Of a stretch of DNA of 64,000 nt, positions 43,011 through 54,857 are shown piece after piece. The stretch spans positions 1,178,001-1,242,000 of the forward strand of contig JBBPFI010000004.1 of NCBI GenBank assembly GCA_037974965.1, read 5' to 3'. Below the pieces are notes generated by a model, which was not told where the DNA came from, did not search any database, and was given only the letters and a program-made list of their open reading frames with translations. Source of the stretch: Dacryopinax spathularia. Lineage: Eukaryota > Basidiomycota > Dacrymycetes > Dacrymycetales > Dacrymycetaceae. A program made the position numbers and the translations under genes. Positions within the stretch are counted from its first letter, which is position 1. Each line of letters begins with the position of its first letter.

Positions 43011-45021
43011 ATGACGACTACGACGTCAAGCTCGTCCTCCATCCCGCCGCCGCCGACATGGCCTGAACTGTACTCCGGCATCCCAGCTCGGTTGGCGGAA
43101 ATCGCGATCCAGACGAAGGAGAAGATCTTTTCAGGTCGGACGCTGCCTAAGGAAGCTCCGCGCAAGGACCAGGAGCTGCCTGTCCTTCCGCCTGAGACGA
43201 CGAGGGAGAAGTTCAACGAGGCTCTCGCGGACTTGAGGAAGTCTATCGGGCAGGAGAATGTCGAGTTGAACGATAAGCCGCTCATTGATGGGTGGTACAT
43301 GGAGCATCCGTATGTCCCTGCATTTGCGGCTTCAGGTTGAACTCTTGACTAACCACCTTTCAGGAACACCCATGATGCGTTCCACATTCTCGAGCAAGAC
43401 GACACCGTCTCATCCGCCACGGTCTATCCCGGGTCAGTAGAGGAAGTCCAAGCCGTCGTCCGATGGGCAAACAAGTACCTCATCCCCATCTACCCAATCT
43501 CGATGGGTCGCAACCTAGGGTACGGCGGTGCCGCCCCTCGTATCCGCGGTGCAGTCGTTGTCGACCTCGGTCGGAGGATGGACAAAGTCTTGAAGATCGA
43601 TCCGGATAACTGCTCTTGTCTTGTCGAGCCCGGTGTGAGCTACTTTGCGCTGTATGAAGCTGTTCAGGCGACTGGGTATCCGCTATGGATTGATACTCCT
43701 GATCTGGGAGGAGGGAGCGTGCTCGGTAATGCGGTCGATCGCGGTGTTGGGTATACTCCATATGGTGACCATTTTGGTGTTCACTGCGGTATGGAGGTCG
43801 TACTGCCTACCGGTGAAGTTGTGCGGACGGGTATGGGCGCCCTTCCCGGCAAAAATGGGGAGGACAATCCGTGCTGGCAGTCCTTCCAGTACGGTTACGG
43901 GCCTTACAACGATGGCATCTTCACGCAGAGTGAGCTTTTCTTCTCTTCCTCCACGTGAGAAGCGTCTAACATACGTGCCAGGCAATTTCGGCATCGTGAC
44001 CAAGATGGGCTTCTGGCTCATGCCCGCGACGGAGCACACGAGCTACATGATCACCTTCCGGGACGAAGACCAATACCCCGAGATCATGCAAACCATCCGT
44101 CCTCTGGCAATCAACAAAGTGTTGGGCAACGTCCCCCAACTCCGGCACGTAATCCAAGAACTCGCCGTGACCGGCAAGCCCAAGTCATACTTCTACGACG
44201 GGCCCGGCCAGATCCCGCGTGAGGTGATCCGGAAATGGGCAAAGGACATGCCCTGCGGAGACTGTTCCTGGGTCTTCTATGGGACCGTTTACGGGCCGGA
44301 AGACTTCAGGAAACAGCAGCTGGAGATAATCAAGCGCGAGTTTGGGAAGATCGACGGGAGCAGGCTTATGCTGCCTGAAGAACTGCCGGAGGACCATTAT
44401 CTGCACAGCAGGGTCAGCGTATGCAGCGGCGTGCCCGTCCTGAGGGAACTGGACTGGCTGAACTGGCAGCCGAACGGCGCACATCTGTTCTTTGCGCCTA
44501 TTGCGCCTACTTCGGGGGAGGACGTGAAGAAGCTGTTTGAGCTGTGCAGGAAGAGACACGAGGAGTACGGGATCGACATGTTCCCCACTTTGTACGCTTT
44601 GCCGCATCCATTTCCTCCACTGTTCGTTCAGATTGCTGACTCTGAGGGCAGGTGTGTCGCATCGCGCGAATCACACGTCATCGTCAACCTCGTCTATGAC
44701 CGTTCCTCCCCGCAGCAAAAGAAAGCGGCCTACGACTGTCTGCGCAAGATGATCGCCGACGCCGCCGCAGAAGGGTACGGCGAGTACCGCACCCACATCC
44801 TGTTCGCCGACCAGGTCGCGAGGACATACAACTGGAACAACAATGCCCTTCTGAGGCTGAACGAGACGCTCAAGGACTCTTTGGACCCGAATGGGATCCT
44901 CGCGCCGGGGCGGAATGGGATTTGGCCAAAGAGGTTTAGGGGTAAGGGGTGGGAGATTCTGGCGGGCGATCAGAGGACGAGCTCGTTGCCTGCGGTCGTT
45001 AAGGAGCCGGAGCAGCTGTAG
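43011..45021 (+). CDS. Vanillyl-alcohol oxidase-like flavoenzyme, copy 2
   Basis: Four exons, 43011-43309, 43364-43929, 43982-44591 and 44652-45021, encode 614 residues. All three intron positions match copy 1, and exons 2 and 3 have identical lengths (566 and 610 nt), while intron sequences differ. Key motifs are retained: NTHDAFHILEQDD, GRNLGYGGAAPR, WIDTPDLGGGSVLGNA, RESHVIVNLVYDR, YNWNNNALLRLNE. Differences include MLPEELPEDHYLHSRVSVCS against FLFPEDVPEDHYLRSRVLVC in copy 1. Both copies look functional. The pair is a tandem duplication that included the promoter, so the copies may differ in substrate or timing; the sequence does not decide this. Confidence 0.92.
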
Positions 45022-45287
45022 CCCGCTCAGCTCCCCTTCTGCTTCATCTGCAGCTCCCAGGGTAGTAAGGTAGATATGCTGTCGTGAGAAAAAGAGACAT
45101 TTCATTCATCTTGCACCACTTGAGGCGCCTTCCCTCGTACACTCGTAAGGTCTCGCATCCTAGCAATTTCAAAGCAGTCCATGACGTTTTAGGCCCTAAC
45201 AGACCGAACATTATCGCCCTTCTCTGCCCATTTCACATCTCCTTCTTCGCCGCCGTGCCTGCTTACTCGCTTGCGCGCGCTCTCGCT

Positions 45288-47410
45288 TCAGGCCGCCTTG
45301 GGGAAGTTCTCTGGCAAGTTCCTGCTCTTCTCACTTGCGTTCCTGATCGCCCACGTGAACTCGTACGTCCTCACCGCGTCTAAAGCACACGGTCAGTACC
45401 GAAGAACTTCGAGAACGGGAGAAGCGGGGGGAAAGAGCCAAGCAAGAGAGGGAAAAGAAGCAAGGAGGTAAGAAGCGAGGAGGTAAGAAGCAAGGAGAGA
45501 AGTGAAGACAGGAGGAAAGCCGGACGCACCCTCGAACGAGCTCAGAATCTCCGCCTTATCCGGCCCTCCCTCAATCACATCTATCATATTCGCCACCTCC
45601 GTAAAGAACGGGTCATCGTCCCCATACCTATACGTCTCCTCATGGTCGTCCCCCGGCCTCCTCACATACAGCACCGGATTATTATACGGATCCTCGAGCC
45701 TCATCTGGTACCCGTCCGCGTACACCTCGAGCACGCAGCTGTAGTTCCGCCCATGGAGCGCGACGGCGTGCGTGAAGCTGCCCACGGCGCCGGACTTGTA
45801 TTTCCATGTGGCGGCTGTTACGCGCGGGATGCGCTGCTCGGCCGGGATGAGCTGGGATTCGTCGAAGCCGATCTTGGAGAGATGGCCTGCGGGCTCGTAG
45901 AACTCGAGAGAGTGGGCAGAGACGGAGGGGATGTCGACTTCGCCCCCGAAGTAGCGGGACAAATCACCTGCGCGTCAACATACCGTATCAGCTCTCCTTC
46001 CTTACTGTCGTATTGCATGAGATTGTACGCACAGAAATGAGTGCCCTGCTCCAGGATCGGCCCACCGGACTTGGACTTATCCCACCAGTGCGTCTTCAAG
46101 ATCCGCTCGTACGCGCACACGTAGCGCGCAACGGTGGCCATAACGACCAAGTTGTTATCCTCGATAATCTGCTTCATCTTCTGCACACACTTGAGGTAGC
46201 GCAGCATGTACCTGCAACGTAGATCAGCCAATGAGCATCGCACTCCTTCTCTCCTGGCCGTCGCCGGCTAGGCGGTACGGAGCACCAGCCCCTCAGCAGT
46301 ACACAGCGGGGGCTGCATATCGCGCAGCCAACCAGCACAGAGTGAGCCCACGCACCCGACAGAACAAGTAACCCTAGCATCCCTGATAGCCTTAGCCACC
46401 TTCAAAGCCTTATCAACAGGCCCAGTAGTGACGGGCTTCTCGATGAAGAGCGCTACGCCGGGGAAGGCTTTCAGGAGTTGGAGCTCGATGTCTTTCCCGG
46501 GCTCGTCGGAGCCGCGGTATTCGGGTGGGGAGCCGACCCAGACTGCTCTGCGGGCAAAGGGTCAGCATCATCCGGCACCAGCTCGTCGATAGCTCAAAAG
46601 ACCGGCACAAGCGATCAGAGGGACGGGCAAAGTGGGAGGCAGGAAGGCGGATGGAGAAGAGCAGTGGAAGGCAGTCGGTAGGAAAGAAGTGGAGGTAAGG
46701 AGGAAGGAAAAAAAACCCACTGAGGCATCTCATCATCATCCATATCAGCCACAAAATCCTCCAGCGTCTTATACGTCCTCGTATGCTCATACGCGCTCCT
46801 GACGAAACTCTGCCTCTTGGCCTCGAGGACCTGGGCGGCGCGCTCGAGCCAGGGGTCGATCAGGGCGACGACTTTGAGGCGGGGGCCGAGTTTGCTGTGA
46901 GGACGAAGGGGTTAGCGAGCGCTCATCGATCTCCTCTCCTCTTCCTTGCTCCCTGAGGGCTTAGCAGTCTGCTTGCTCAGCCAGCGAGGCCCGGCTGGAG
47001 GCTAGCCCCAGGGAGGCGAAGTGCACAGAGGCAGGGGGAGAGAGATGGAGAGGGATGGAGAGGGAAACGGACGTACTGCTCCAACCGGAACGAATGATTC
47101 CAAGGCCCCTCATCACTCCCAAACATGATGTTCCCCGCCCCGATAAAAAGGACGTTAAAGTCCTCACCCGGATCAGGGGCGGGTGCCCTACACACAAGCA
47201 GGTTAGCACATCATCATTTCCAATACCGCCGCACTGTCCGCTCGAGAGAGCAGGACGCTGAGGAAGGGAGGGGAAGGGAGCGGCGTGGTGTGGGGGTGGT
47301 GGGTGGGTGGTTGGCAGGGGTTGGAGGGGATGGAGGGGATGGAGGGGACGAGGGACGTACTTGTGCATAGGCACGATCGTATCCGGGTCAATAGACAGCT
47401 TACGAGGCAT
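45288..47410 (-). CDS. Gfo/Idh/MocA-family NAD(P)-dependent oxidoreductase
   Basis: About eight exons from ATG 47410 (MPRKLSIDPDTIVPMHK, 17 codons in exon 1) to a stop at 45288. The Rossmann fold is FNVLFIGAGNIMFGSDEGPW; then RLKVVALIDPWLERAAQVLE and FIEKPVTTG, the conserved EKP motif. YMLRYLKCVQKMKQIIED, THWWDKSKSGGPILEQGTHF and WKYKSGAVGSFTHAVALHGR form the substrate-side sheet. The end is TYEFTWAIRNASEKSRNLPE. Family members oxidise sugars, inositols or related compounds, or reduce biliverdin-type substrates; this one is not assignable. Polypyrimidine introns are up to about 150 nt. It is tail to tail with the second VAO-like gene. Confidence 0.85.
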
Positions 47411-48546
47411 CGTCGCTTTCGTTACTCTTCCTTACTCGGTAGTTCGACTCAGAGGTGTAGGGACTGTGAAGTGAAGGTGGTGGTGGTGGTCGTCGTCGTC
47501 GTCGAGCACGAAGAGACCAGCGAAGAGAGTACACGGAGGAGGGAGAGCGGAGAGCGGGGCGGCGGTGAACGGGAGCTGGGGCTGATGAGGGGGAGAAGAA
47601 CACGCCGAGCCCACGCCGGTATGTACAACCGTTGGAGCGCGCTCGTGGGGTGTATGTATGGTACGCAATGTCTTGGTATATAAGGGACCTCACCCAGCCC
47701 TACATCATTAGACTTCCTTCCTCACGCATTACTTGCAGCGATGTGGCTGCCAACTTGCTCGTTCTGTCATTATTGGAGAACTGAAAAATCTAGCTGACAG
47801 GCAGGAGGGCGTGGGGAGCGTGGGCTAGGCGTGTTTCCCGTGTGTCTGGCTCGCACGGGGTATGGTCCGCCCGGTACATAGCATGAGAACGCGCCCAACG
47901 GGGCGTACGGGGCGTTCATTACCGCGGGTCACAAAGAAGCACCAGAGATATTTTTTTCACGTCTTCATGTCTTCGGAGGGACGCTTATCGTGTCTTACAC
48001 CACCCACACAAAAGCGTCAAAACTCAGGGGAAGCTGTCAACTGGCGAACTGGCGAGCCGAGATGGCCCGCGGTTATTTTTGAGAGGGGATGGCGAAAATA
48101 GGAAGGTTGGCAAGTTGGGGATGAGCTGAGAGGGGGGAGAAGCACGTGACGTCATCGTCCCCCTCGACATCATTTCGCTTCGCTTGTGGTTATCAGTGAA
48201 GAGCTGTGCGGAGAAGCCTGCTGGCGTATCGTGAGCGGGTAGTACCGTCTTTAGCAGGTGAACACTGTTATAGAGTTACACGGTAAGGGATACAGTCCAG
48301 CAACGAGCGTGAGCGTGAGTAAGAGTAAGAGAGAGTGATACAGCCAGGATGCATGTCGTGGTACAATACAAGAAACACAGGGGAGGGAGAGATAGGGGTC
48401 ACAACAAACCAAAACTGAGAAACGGCGATCTCGATCAGAATGCGGGGGATAGGACGTTGAGCGCGGGAGAACGCGTCCCAGCGCGTCCTCCCAGCGTACA
48501 GCAAGTAGCGAGCAGCGAGAGACGCGTTCAACGAGCGAAGAACGGT
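47411..48546. other. Intergenic region
   Basis: 1.1 kb between the oxidoreductase start and the stop of the small gene at 48547. It has (GGT)n and (GTC)n-like runs at 47480-47505 and GA-rich runs. No protein-like ORF is seen. Confidence 0.4.
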
Positions 48547-49012
48547 CTAAGCCTTCTTGCCGTCATCTTGGTCCGGGAACCTCCCCGTCCACCTGCATTG
48601 TGATTAGAGACCAATCCGGAAAGCCTGAAGAGAGAGATGGGGGGGCGCACTCCGCACTAGCCAACACAGAGCTAATAGAGCTCGCGAACGTGTTTGGGTC
48701 GAAGAACGGCAATCCAACCGTCGGCGATGTAGGAGGGGGTGCGGGTGCAGTGGCGGGTGTGAGTGGCCTATCGGACGAACATGTCAGCAATTGCCTGCCG
48801 CAAGGAGGAAGAACGCGAAGTAGGAGGAGCAGGAGGATGGGGAGGATGGGGGAGGAGGATGGGGAGGTTGGGGGAGGAGGATGGGTAGGAGAGAAGGAGA
48901 GGAGGGCGTACCCCAGGTCGGTCTCGGCGCTCAGCTTCCTCTCGGGCAGCGAGAGCCCAGACGGCGCAGAAGCGTTCGTAACGAGCTCCGGTTTCTTCTG
49001 CGTTTGCTGCAT
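48547..49012 (-). CDS. Small protein of about 95-105 residues, unknown
   Basis: Start at 49012 (MQQTQKKPELVTNASAPSGL), then SLPERKLSAETDLG. After an intron that begins gtacgccctcc, a Pro/Thr-rich exon leads to TVGLPFFDPNTFASSISSVL. A second intron (gtgcgc...atgcag) joins ASAE to WTGRFPDQDDGKKA and the stop at 48547. Exon ends for the first intron are approximate. The FFDPNTFASSISSVLASAEW segment looks conserved and amphipathic, but I do not recognise it. It is divergent from the thioredoxin-PITH gene. Confidence 0.5.
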
Positions 49013-49689
49013 CGTTGTTCTTTCTTCCTCAAACGTGTAACGATTATCGATGTGTAGAGAGTCTTGTGGTGGTGTTGTAGACAGAGAACGAGGACAGGCA
49101 GAGGGAAGAGCGAGGCGGTCGTCGACGGTAGAGTTGACTGTCCTACTACAGTAACGAGCCAGCGTCCAGCAAGACACGAACCCCTACAAGCCCCGAAGGG
49201 CAACTCATGAGCCCGCACTCCCACGATCCTCACAAACCCCCGTCAGCCCATTTCCCCACAAACCCCAGAGAGCCCAGACTCAAATCAGGCCTAATGAGCG
49301 TGCCGCGGCATCTCTCCCCCAACCCAATTCAATCAGTCAAGAGCCCGAACCTGAGTCTCACAACACTGGCAGCCACAAGGAGCAGTGATCGTGCTGATCT
49401 GGTGATCTGGAATGAAAAGGGCGATCGTGCCGATTGCCCGGCCGTCTTCGGCAGCAGAGAAGGTGCGGGCGGAGGTAAGGCGGGGTCATGTGACTTGGTG
49501 CTGTACTGCCACTGAGTGAGGGAGCTGTCGGTGCGGGCGTGTGCATTCCGTGAGGTTCTGAGCGCTGACCTCACCGTCCGTTTCCTCATTATCCCCGGTC
49601 TGCTTGCTACTTTCTTCCTGCCTGCATATACGCATACACGCACCCAGTATTGGATTGGATTCTCGAGTATCGAGGATAGCAGAACGACA
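49013..49689. other. Divergent intergenic region
   Basis: 677 bp between two divergent start codons. A pyrimidine-rich stretch leads into the thioredoxin-PITH ATG. No other feature is seen. Confidence 0.4.
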
Positions 49690-50023
49690 ATGCCCACAAT
49701 CCACACCCTCCTCACCCCCTCCGACCTCACAACCCTCCTCACCCCCTCCAGCACCCCCCTCCCAGTGCTCATAGACTTCACAGCAACCTGGTGCGGCCCC
49801 TGTCAACAAATCGCGCCCCTCTTCCATTCCCTCGCCGACCAATACACAGGGCGGATGCTTTTCGCCCAGGTCGACGTTGACAGGGCGCAGGAGTTGGCAG
49901 CTATGTTTGGCGTTAGTGCTATGCCGACTTTTGTGTGTCTTAAAGGGGGGCAGGAGGTGGGTCGGGTGAGGGGGGCGGCGGGGGAGCAGCTGAAGAGGCT
50001 TGTTTCTACCCATGCGCTTCCTC

Positions 50024-50057
<34 letters not shown>

Positions 50058-50918
50058 TACTACCACTTCTGCTCCTGCTGCCTCGGCCTCTGCAAGCAGC
50101 AGCACCACCGCAACCGCAGCAACGACGACAACCACCAAGGACACCTCAAACCCAGAGCTTGCGGACGCAGTCTCCCTCCTCCAGTTCCTCGACCCGACGC
50201 AGCTCAACTGCCTTAACGAGTCCGACTCGCACGGGGTCCGGAGTATCCTGAGTAACAAAGGGAAGAACACGCGCGGGTCGGGGAAATGGTTGGAGAGCGA
50301 TGCGGACGAGCAGTTGTTGTTGAATATCTACGTATGTGTCCCTTCCCTTCTCTCTTTCCCTCACCTCCTCCTTCCCTCCTCCCTCCTCTCCCTCTCTCTT
50401 GTCGCCCTCTCCTTCAGGAAACTAGGGCAAGGAGCTGACGTCCTGGGACAGTTCAATCAGGCCGTAAGGGTTAGGGCGATCGTCCTCCAAACCCAAGAGC
50501 CCGAAAAAGGCCCCAAGAAGCTAAAGTTGTTCATTAACAAGCCTGCGCTCGGGTTCGAAGATGTCGAGGATGCCGAAGAGCCCGAAGCTGCCCAAGTCCT
50601 CGAGCTGAGTAAGGAGAATCTGGAGGGGAAGGCGGTGGGGTTGAGGACTGTGAGGTTTACGCGGGTTACTAGTCTGCATGTGCGTATTTTGCCCTTATCA
50701 AGTAAGTTAGTCGGAGCAGGACTGACGATGGTTCGACTCTGTAGATCTTTGTGGCTGAGAACCAGGGTGGGGAGGATACGACGCGGATTGACGTGCTTGA
50801 TATCCTCGGTACGCCTATCGAGTACGTCCATTCCCCTCTAGATACTACCGCACATAGCTGACCAAGAGTGCACAGGACGACAAAGATGGGCGACTTCAAG
50901 AAGATGAGCGATGACTAA
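49690..50918 (+). CDS. txl1: Thioredoxin-PITH protein (TXNL1/Txl1 type)
   Basis: Four exons, 49690-50331, 50452-50679, 50745-50821 and 50876-50918, encode 329 residues. The N-terminal thioredoxin fold has PVLIDFTATWCGPCQQIAPL with an intact CGPC active site, and VSAMPTFVCLKGGQEV with the cis-Pro. A low-complexity linker (about 112-155) is encoded partly by a (GCT)n tract at 50028-50058. The PITH domain follows: LQFLDPTQLNCLNESDSHGV, DADEQLLLNIYFNQAVRVRA, LKLFINKPALGFEDVEDAEE, TRIDVLDILGTPIE. TXNL1 proteins dock on the 26S proteasome lid through PITH and act as proteasome-linked oxidoreductases. Confidence 0.92.
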
Positions 50919-53900
50919 ATGCCCTGTAGATCACATGTAGAGCCTCTCTCGTAGACATCCGCTCCACGTTCCCTGCTCTGCTCATACCCCGCACCTGTGA
51001 TGACCTGTATCAATCCATCAATAAAGACGCGAGCGAATTGATTTGACAACTTGACAACTCCACACATACCTCGTCCCTTTTGCTCCCCGTAGCGTATGTA
51101 TGCTTGCGGAAGAGGTACCAAAAGGCACAAACGCGAAAAATTATATGATGATGTCTCCGAAGGATCACAGGACTATCAAGTCCTCTCCTTCGCAGCAGCC
51201 GCACCAATCCTGCCAAAAGGCAGGAAAGCCACAAAGGTACCCGCTGCGACGTCCAAGTCCGCACGCACGCTAGACCGACTCTCGAAGCCCTAGGCTTCCC
51301 CCTCCGCTCAACTCCACCCCCTCAAGAGCAAACAAAACCCGTGCCCAATGTACTCGGTCCTAAGCCCTATCACCCAAAAGGGGACAGCGGCCGGTCCTTT
51401 CCTCCTTTACGTCTTGCGTGCTTTCTTCCCAACCCTCACAGAACGCGGCGTAGGAGCAGTTTGCGTGCCATACAAGCAGGTACTGACGGCAGCCCCGAAG
51501 GGAAAGTTCTGCTCAGCTCCCCGTACCCTTGCTTGGCTGGAGTGGAGCAAGCCCGTTGTCTTCCCTTTTGGAGTTCTGGTGCCTCATCCCCCCCTCAACA
51601 GCACCGCGCACTAAGTCCCTCCCCACTGCGCGAGACAGACGCGAAACCGTGATTCTTTCCCCTGCCCGCTCACGGCCGAGCAGGAACAAACAACAAAGCG
51701 CCATCATCCCCGCCCCTTTCGGAGCTGAGATCTCGCGCAAACCAGGACTCGAGCACATGACTCTAATGTCTTCCCTAAGAGGATGACATTCTGGTCCACG
51801 CGAGGGGGACGACCTAAACGCCTGCTGCTTGCTCCGCTCAACTGCGAGCATAGGGAGGAAGAGGGAGAACGACACGGTTCGTGCTGCTCTAATGCGTGGA
51901 TCGACAGGACTTGGGGGCGGAGATGCAAGGTGGGGATGGACTGAGTAGGCATCAGACTGAGGAAGAGCGGGGTTGGTCTGCTCCGGCTTTGCGGGGATTG
52001 CGGATCTTGGCTGACTGGCTGGAACACTGCGTGTCGGTATGCTGGAAGGCAGGGGCAACTGGGGAGGACGCATCCCGTTTCCGTACGTGCGGGTGAGGGC
52101 TGGTCGGGCATGCAGCGACGAAAGCGAGTCTGTTGGCTCGTTGTGAGGGTGGGTCGGCGGTCTGGCTTCCTTGGGGAAGCGCAGATTGCGAGGGTGGTCT
52201 GGGTTCTACTGACAAGGACGTCGACGAGCAGTGTAGCCGCGATGTATGCGCTGCTGCTGATAGGGAGACATTCGTACTCACCGCCATCATGATCGCGCCC
52301 CAGCCTAGCCAAGCCCAACAGTCGTTCGCGTCCAGCTCGCCGGCCTCCCTATCAATCCTGGCCATATCGCCCGAACTCCAAGCCTTCCAATCCGTATCCA
52401 CGCATCCCACCCACGCACCACAACATTCTCCGCCCAGCCAGATCCTCAAAGAGGACCACCCAGCAAGCCGTCGAGCCCTCACATGCGCACGCCGGCGCTT
52501 CCGGACGACTCGCGCCCGACCATCTTATAGCCAGCCCTCGTCAGAGCCCGGGCTTGGACGGGAAGGGCGCGCGTCCGCGGCGGTGGCAGGATCGGTTAAA
52601 CTTCGCCGGGGTTTGGGCGGCTTTGGGAGCGCGCTCAGAGAAGGGGGAGGCGCGGGGGCCTCGTGCCGCTGGTGTCCTGTGCGTGGGCTTGTGTGGCTGC
52701 TTGTGACGAGGTGCAGCTTCTTGGCTGGGTTGCGGCGGTCATGCAGGGCGCACTCGGTCTCAGGAGCGACACCAGCAAGTAAGGCAGCGCGACGGCGTGC
52801 CTGTGTATATGCAGGTGCTGCACCCCCGGTCTTCGCTTGCCGCTTGTACGTAGTCGCTCCGTCGGGCTCCGTTCCAAGCGGGCATCACTCTAGTACGACC
52901 AGGTCCTCCGCCCGCGCTCCTCAAACAGAGAAACCGAGCGTGCCGACACCGGGTCTCGCACATTCATGAGTGCGAGGCCGGACCCGGTGCTAGCTGGTTT
53001 CTGTAAGGGAGTTTGACAAGCAGCAGGCGTCGGAGAGGTTGTACGTGCCGGAGTGACGCATACAAGGAGCTCGACATCATCGCGGAGAGTAGCAGCAGGC
53101 GAAGACCGAGAGCGCAGAGTGAGACCGAGTAGAGCGCTAAGCGCTAATGACCGCCACGACCCTCCCAGAGAAGCCAGAACAATCGTTCTCCTCCGCTCGC
53201 GCTGCAGAGTGCCACCTCGCCAGACAGAGCAACCACGAGCCAAAAAGGGACACACAGCGGCGCATCAACACTTAGGGTTAGATATCACTCTCGAGTCCTT
53301 TAGAGGCCTCAGATCGTGGATCACTTGGGCTGGAACTGGGCTGGCATAGGGCAGGGCATGCCGTGCGCGAGTTTAGGGGGATGCGTGGGCCTTGGGCGTT
53401 AGGAGGCGCGGAAGGGCTTGGAGTTGGGCTGAGGACGCAGGAGATGAGGTTGGTGGGGTCTTCGCTGACGACTTCCTGGTCTAGTGACCTCGCTGAGGGC
53501 GATGACTAGCGTAGGTAGTGGTGGTGAGTGCGAGACGAGCACGTCGACGACGCGACGCGACGAGCAGAACGCCAGGGTTTAGGGCAGGCCATCTCGCGTA
53601 CAGGAATTCTTGCAAGTTCTTGTTGAGCAAGCAAGCATTCACCAGACTCAGAACCTTCTAGCTGAGCGCAAAGATTTCCGAAGCAGATACAGCAAATGCC
53701 GATGGGATATGTGGTACTTATCTTCGCGTACGTTCCGCCAATCTATTCCTTCCCCGGATCCCTCTGCGTGAGGACAAACCGGCAGGAAGTCGCCGGCAGA
53801 AAGGAAACCATGCCACTGGTTAGAACCCACATCGTCGTTTCGTGCAGGAGAATCCATGCACGGTCACCAACCGTCCATATCCACTCGGAAATATATGAGA

Positions 53901-54082
53901 AACGAGGTCCTCATTCCATCCGGCGAAGCTTCGTGGGCCGAACTAAATTCCAGTCTCGTCCCCTGAACGCGTCTCTTCACGCGCGCGTCCCTCCGTCCCT
54001 GAAGCATCTCTCCCTCCTACCACTACCTCTCTCGTCCACCCATCCCCACTTCCCACATCAGGCATCATCCTCACTAGCCAAA
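50919..54082. other. 3.2-kb gene-poor stretch
   Basis: I found no supportable gene here. Several frames stay open because stop codons are rare in GC-rich DNA (for example plus 52133-52969 and minus 51704-52318), but they overlap, lack domains and codon bias, and have no coherent splicing. A strong hairpin lies at 52947-52989 (CACCGGGTC and TCGCAC arms with complements). A long non-coding transcript or a decayed region is possible. Confidence 0.4.
52947..52989. repeat. Stable inverted repeat (hairpin)
   Basis: CACCGGGTC-TCGCAC then GTGCGA-ggcc-GGACCCGGTG. The stem totals about 15 bp with a small bulge and an 8-nt loop. Confidence 0.5.
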
Positions 54083-54545
54083 ATGTCTAACGAAGTGACC
54101 TCTGAGACGTACGTCTTCTTTCTTTCCCGTTCCTGGGCATGACTGATGGGAGAATGTGGGTAGTACGCACGAGAATGGCAATGCCCAGCCTACTGTTGAG
54201 GCCACCCCGGTCGACAAGGGCAAGGGCAAGGCTTCCGCCCCTGCTGAGGAAGAGATGGACGAAGACGACGAAGACGACGAGGAGGAAGGGGAGGAAGAGG
54301 AAGACGACGATGATCTCGTCCCGGTACGCTCTCCCCCAGCCACTCTATAACGAAGACGTGCTAACGCGCTTCGTATATGCACACAGGAAGAACCCCTCGA
54401 CCCGAGCGTGATCATCTCCCAGCCTCGCCGCCGTCCGCAGGTGGACTACTCCTCCAAAGAGGCGCTCGAGAAGGCCGGCCTGGCCGCTGAACCTGAGCAG
54501 GACGAAGAAGACGAGTTCATGGGCGATGCCGAGGAGGAGGAATGA
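54083..54545 (+). CDS. CHZ1: CHZ1-like histone H2A.Z chaperone
   Basis: Three exons, 54083-54108, 54164-54323 and 54387-54545, encode 114 residues. A long acidic tract (MDEDDEDDEEEGEEEEDDDD) precedes LVPEEPLDPSVIISQPRRRP and QVDYSSKEALEKAG, which matches the order of the CHZ domain (acidic run, then D-x-S-x-I-I, then R-R-R). The tail is acidic again (EDEFMGDAEEEE). Chz1 carries H2A.Z-H2B dimers to the SWR1 remodeller. Size and composition fit; the similarity is short, so another small acidic nuclear chaperone is the alternative. Confidence 0.65.
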
Positions 54546-54857
54546 TCCGCTCCCCCTACACCTCAGACGGGGCGGAGGAAACGGCGCATATATGTGGCCA
54601 AACAGGCGCATATATGCGACCTGGATGAGCCTGCTCCGAGCTGTCTCCCGTTTGGACTGTCCCCCTGTGCACAAAACCAGAAATGATCTCGTGTATGCCG
54701 GTACAAGTGTAGTCGCCTGTCCTGTCTGTCCGCTCTAAATCCATATCCATATGTAACTCCATGTCAAAGTCGTCAAAGAATCCACCGTGTCCACCATTCA
54801 CCCTCGCCTGCGCCCAAAGCTCAATGTATTAGAATATGTACATACACATTACGCCGG

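Noticed and set aside
51096-51293. 65-residue ORF downstream of the thioredoxin-PITH gene
   Set aside because: It is short, with no recognisable family or promoter, and could lie in the 3' region of the neighbouring gene.
52133-52969. 278-residue plus-strand ORF
   Set aside because: It overlaps open minus frames, begins in low-complexity sequence, and shows no domain, codon bias or splice signals.
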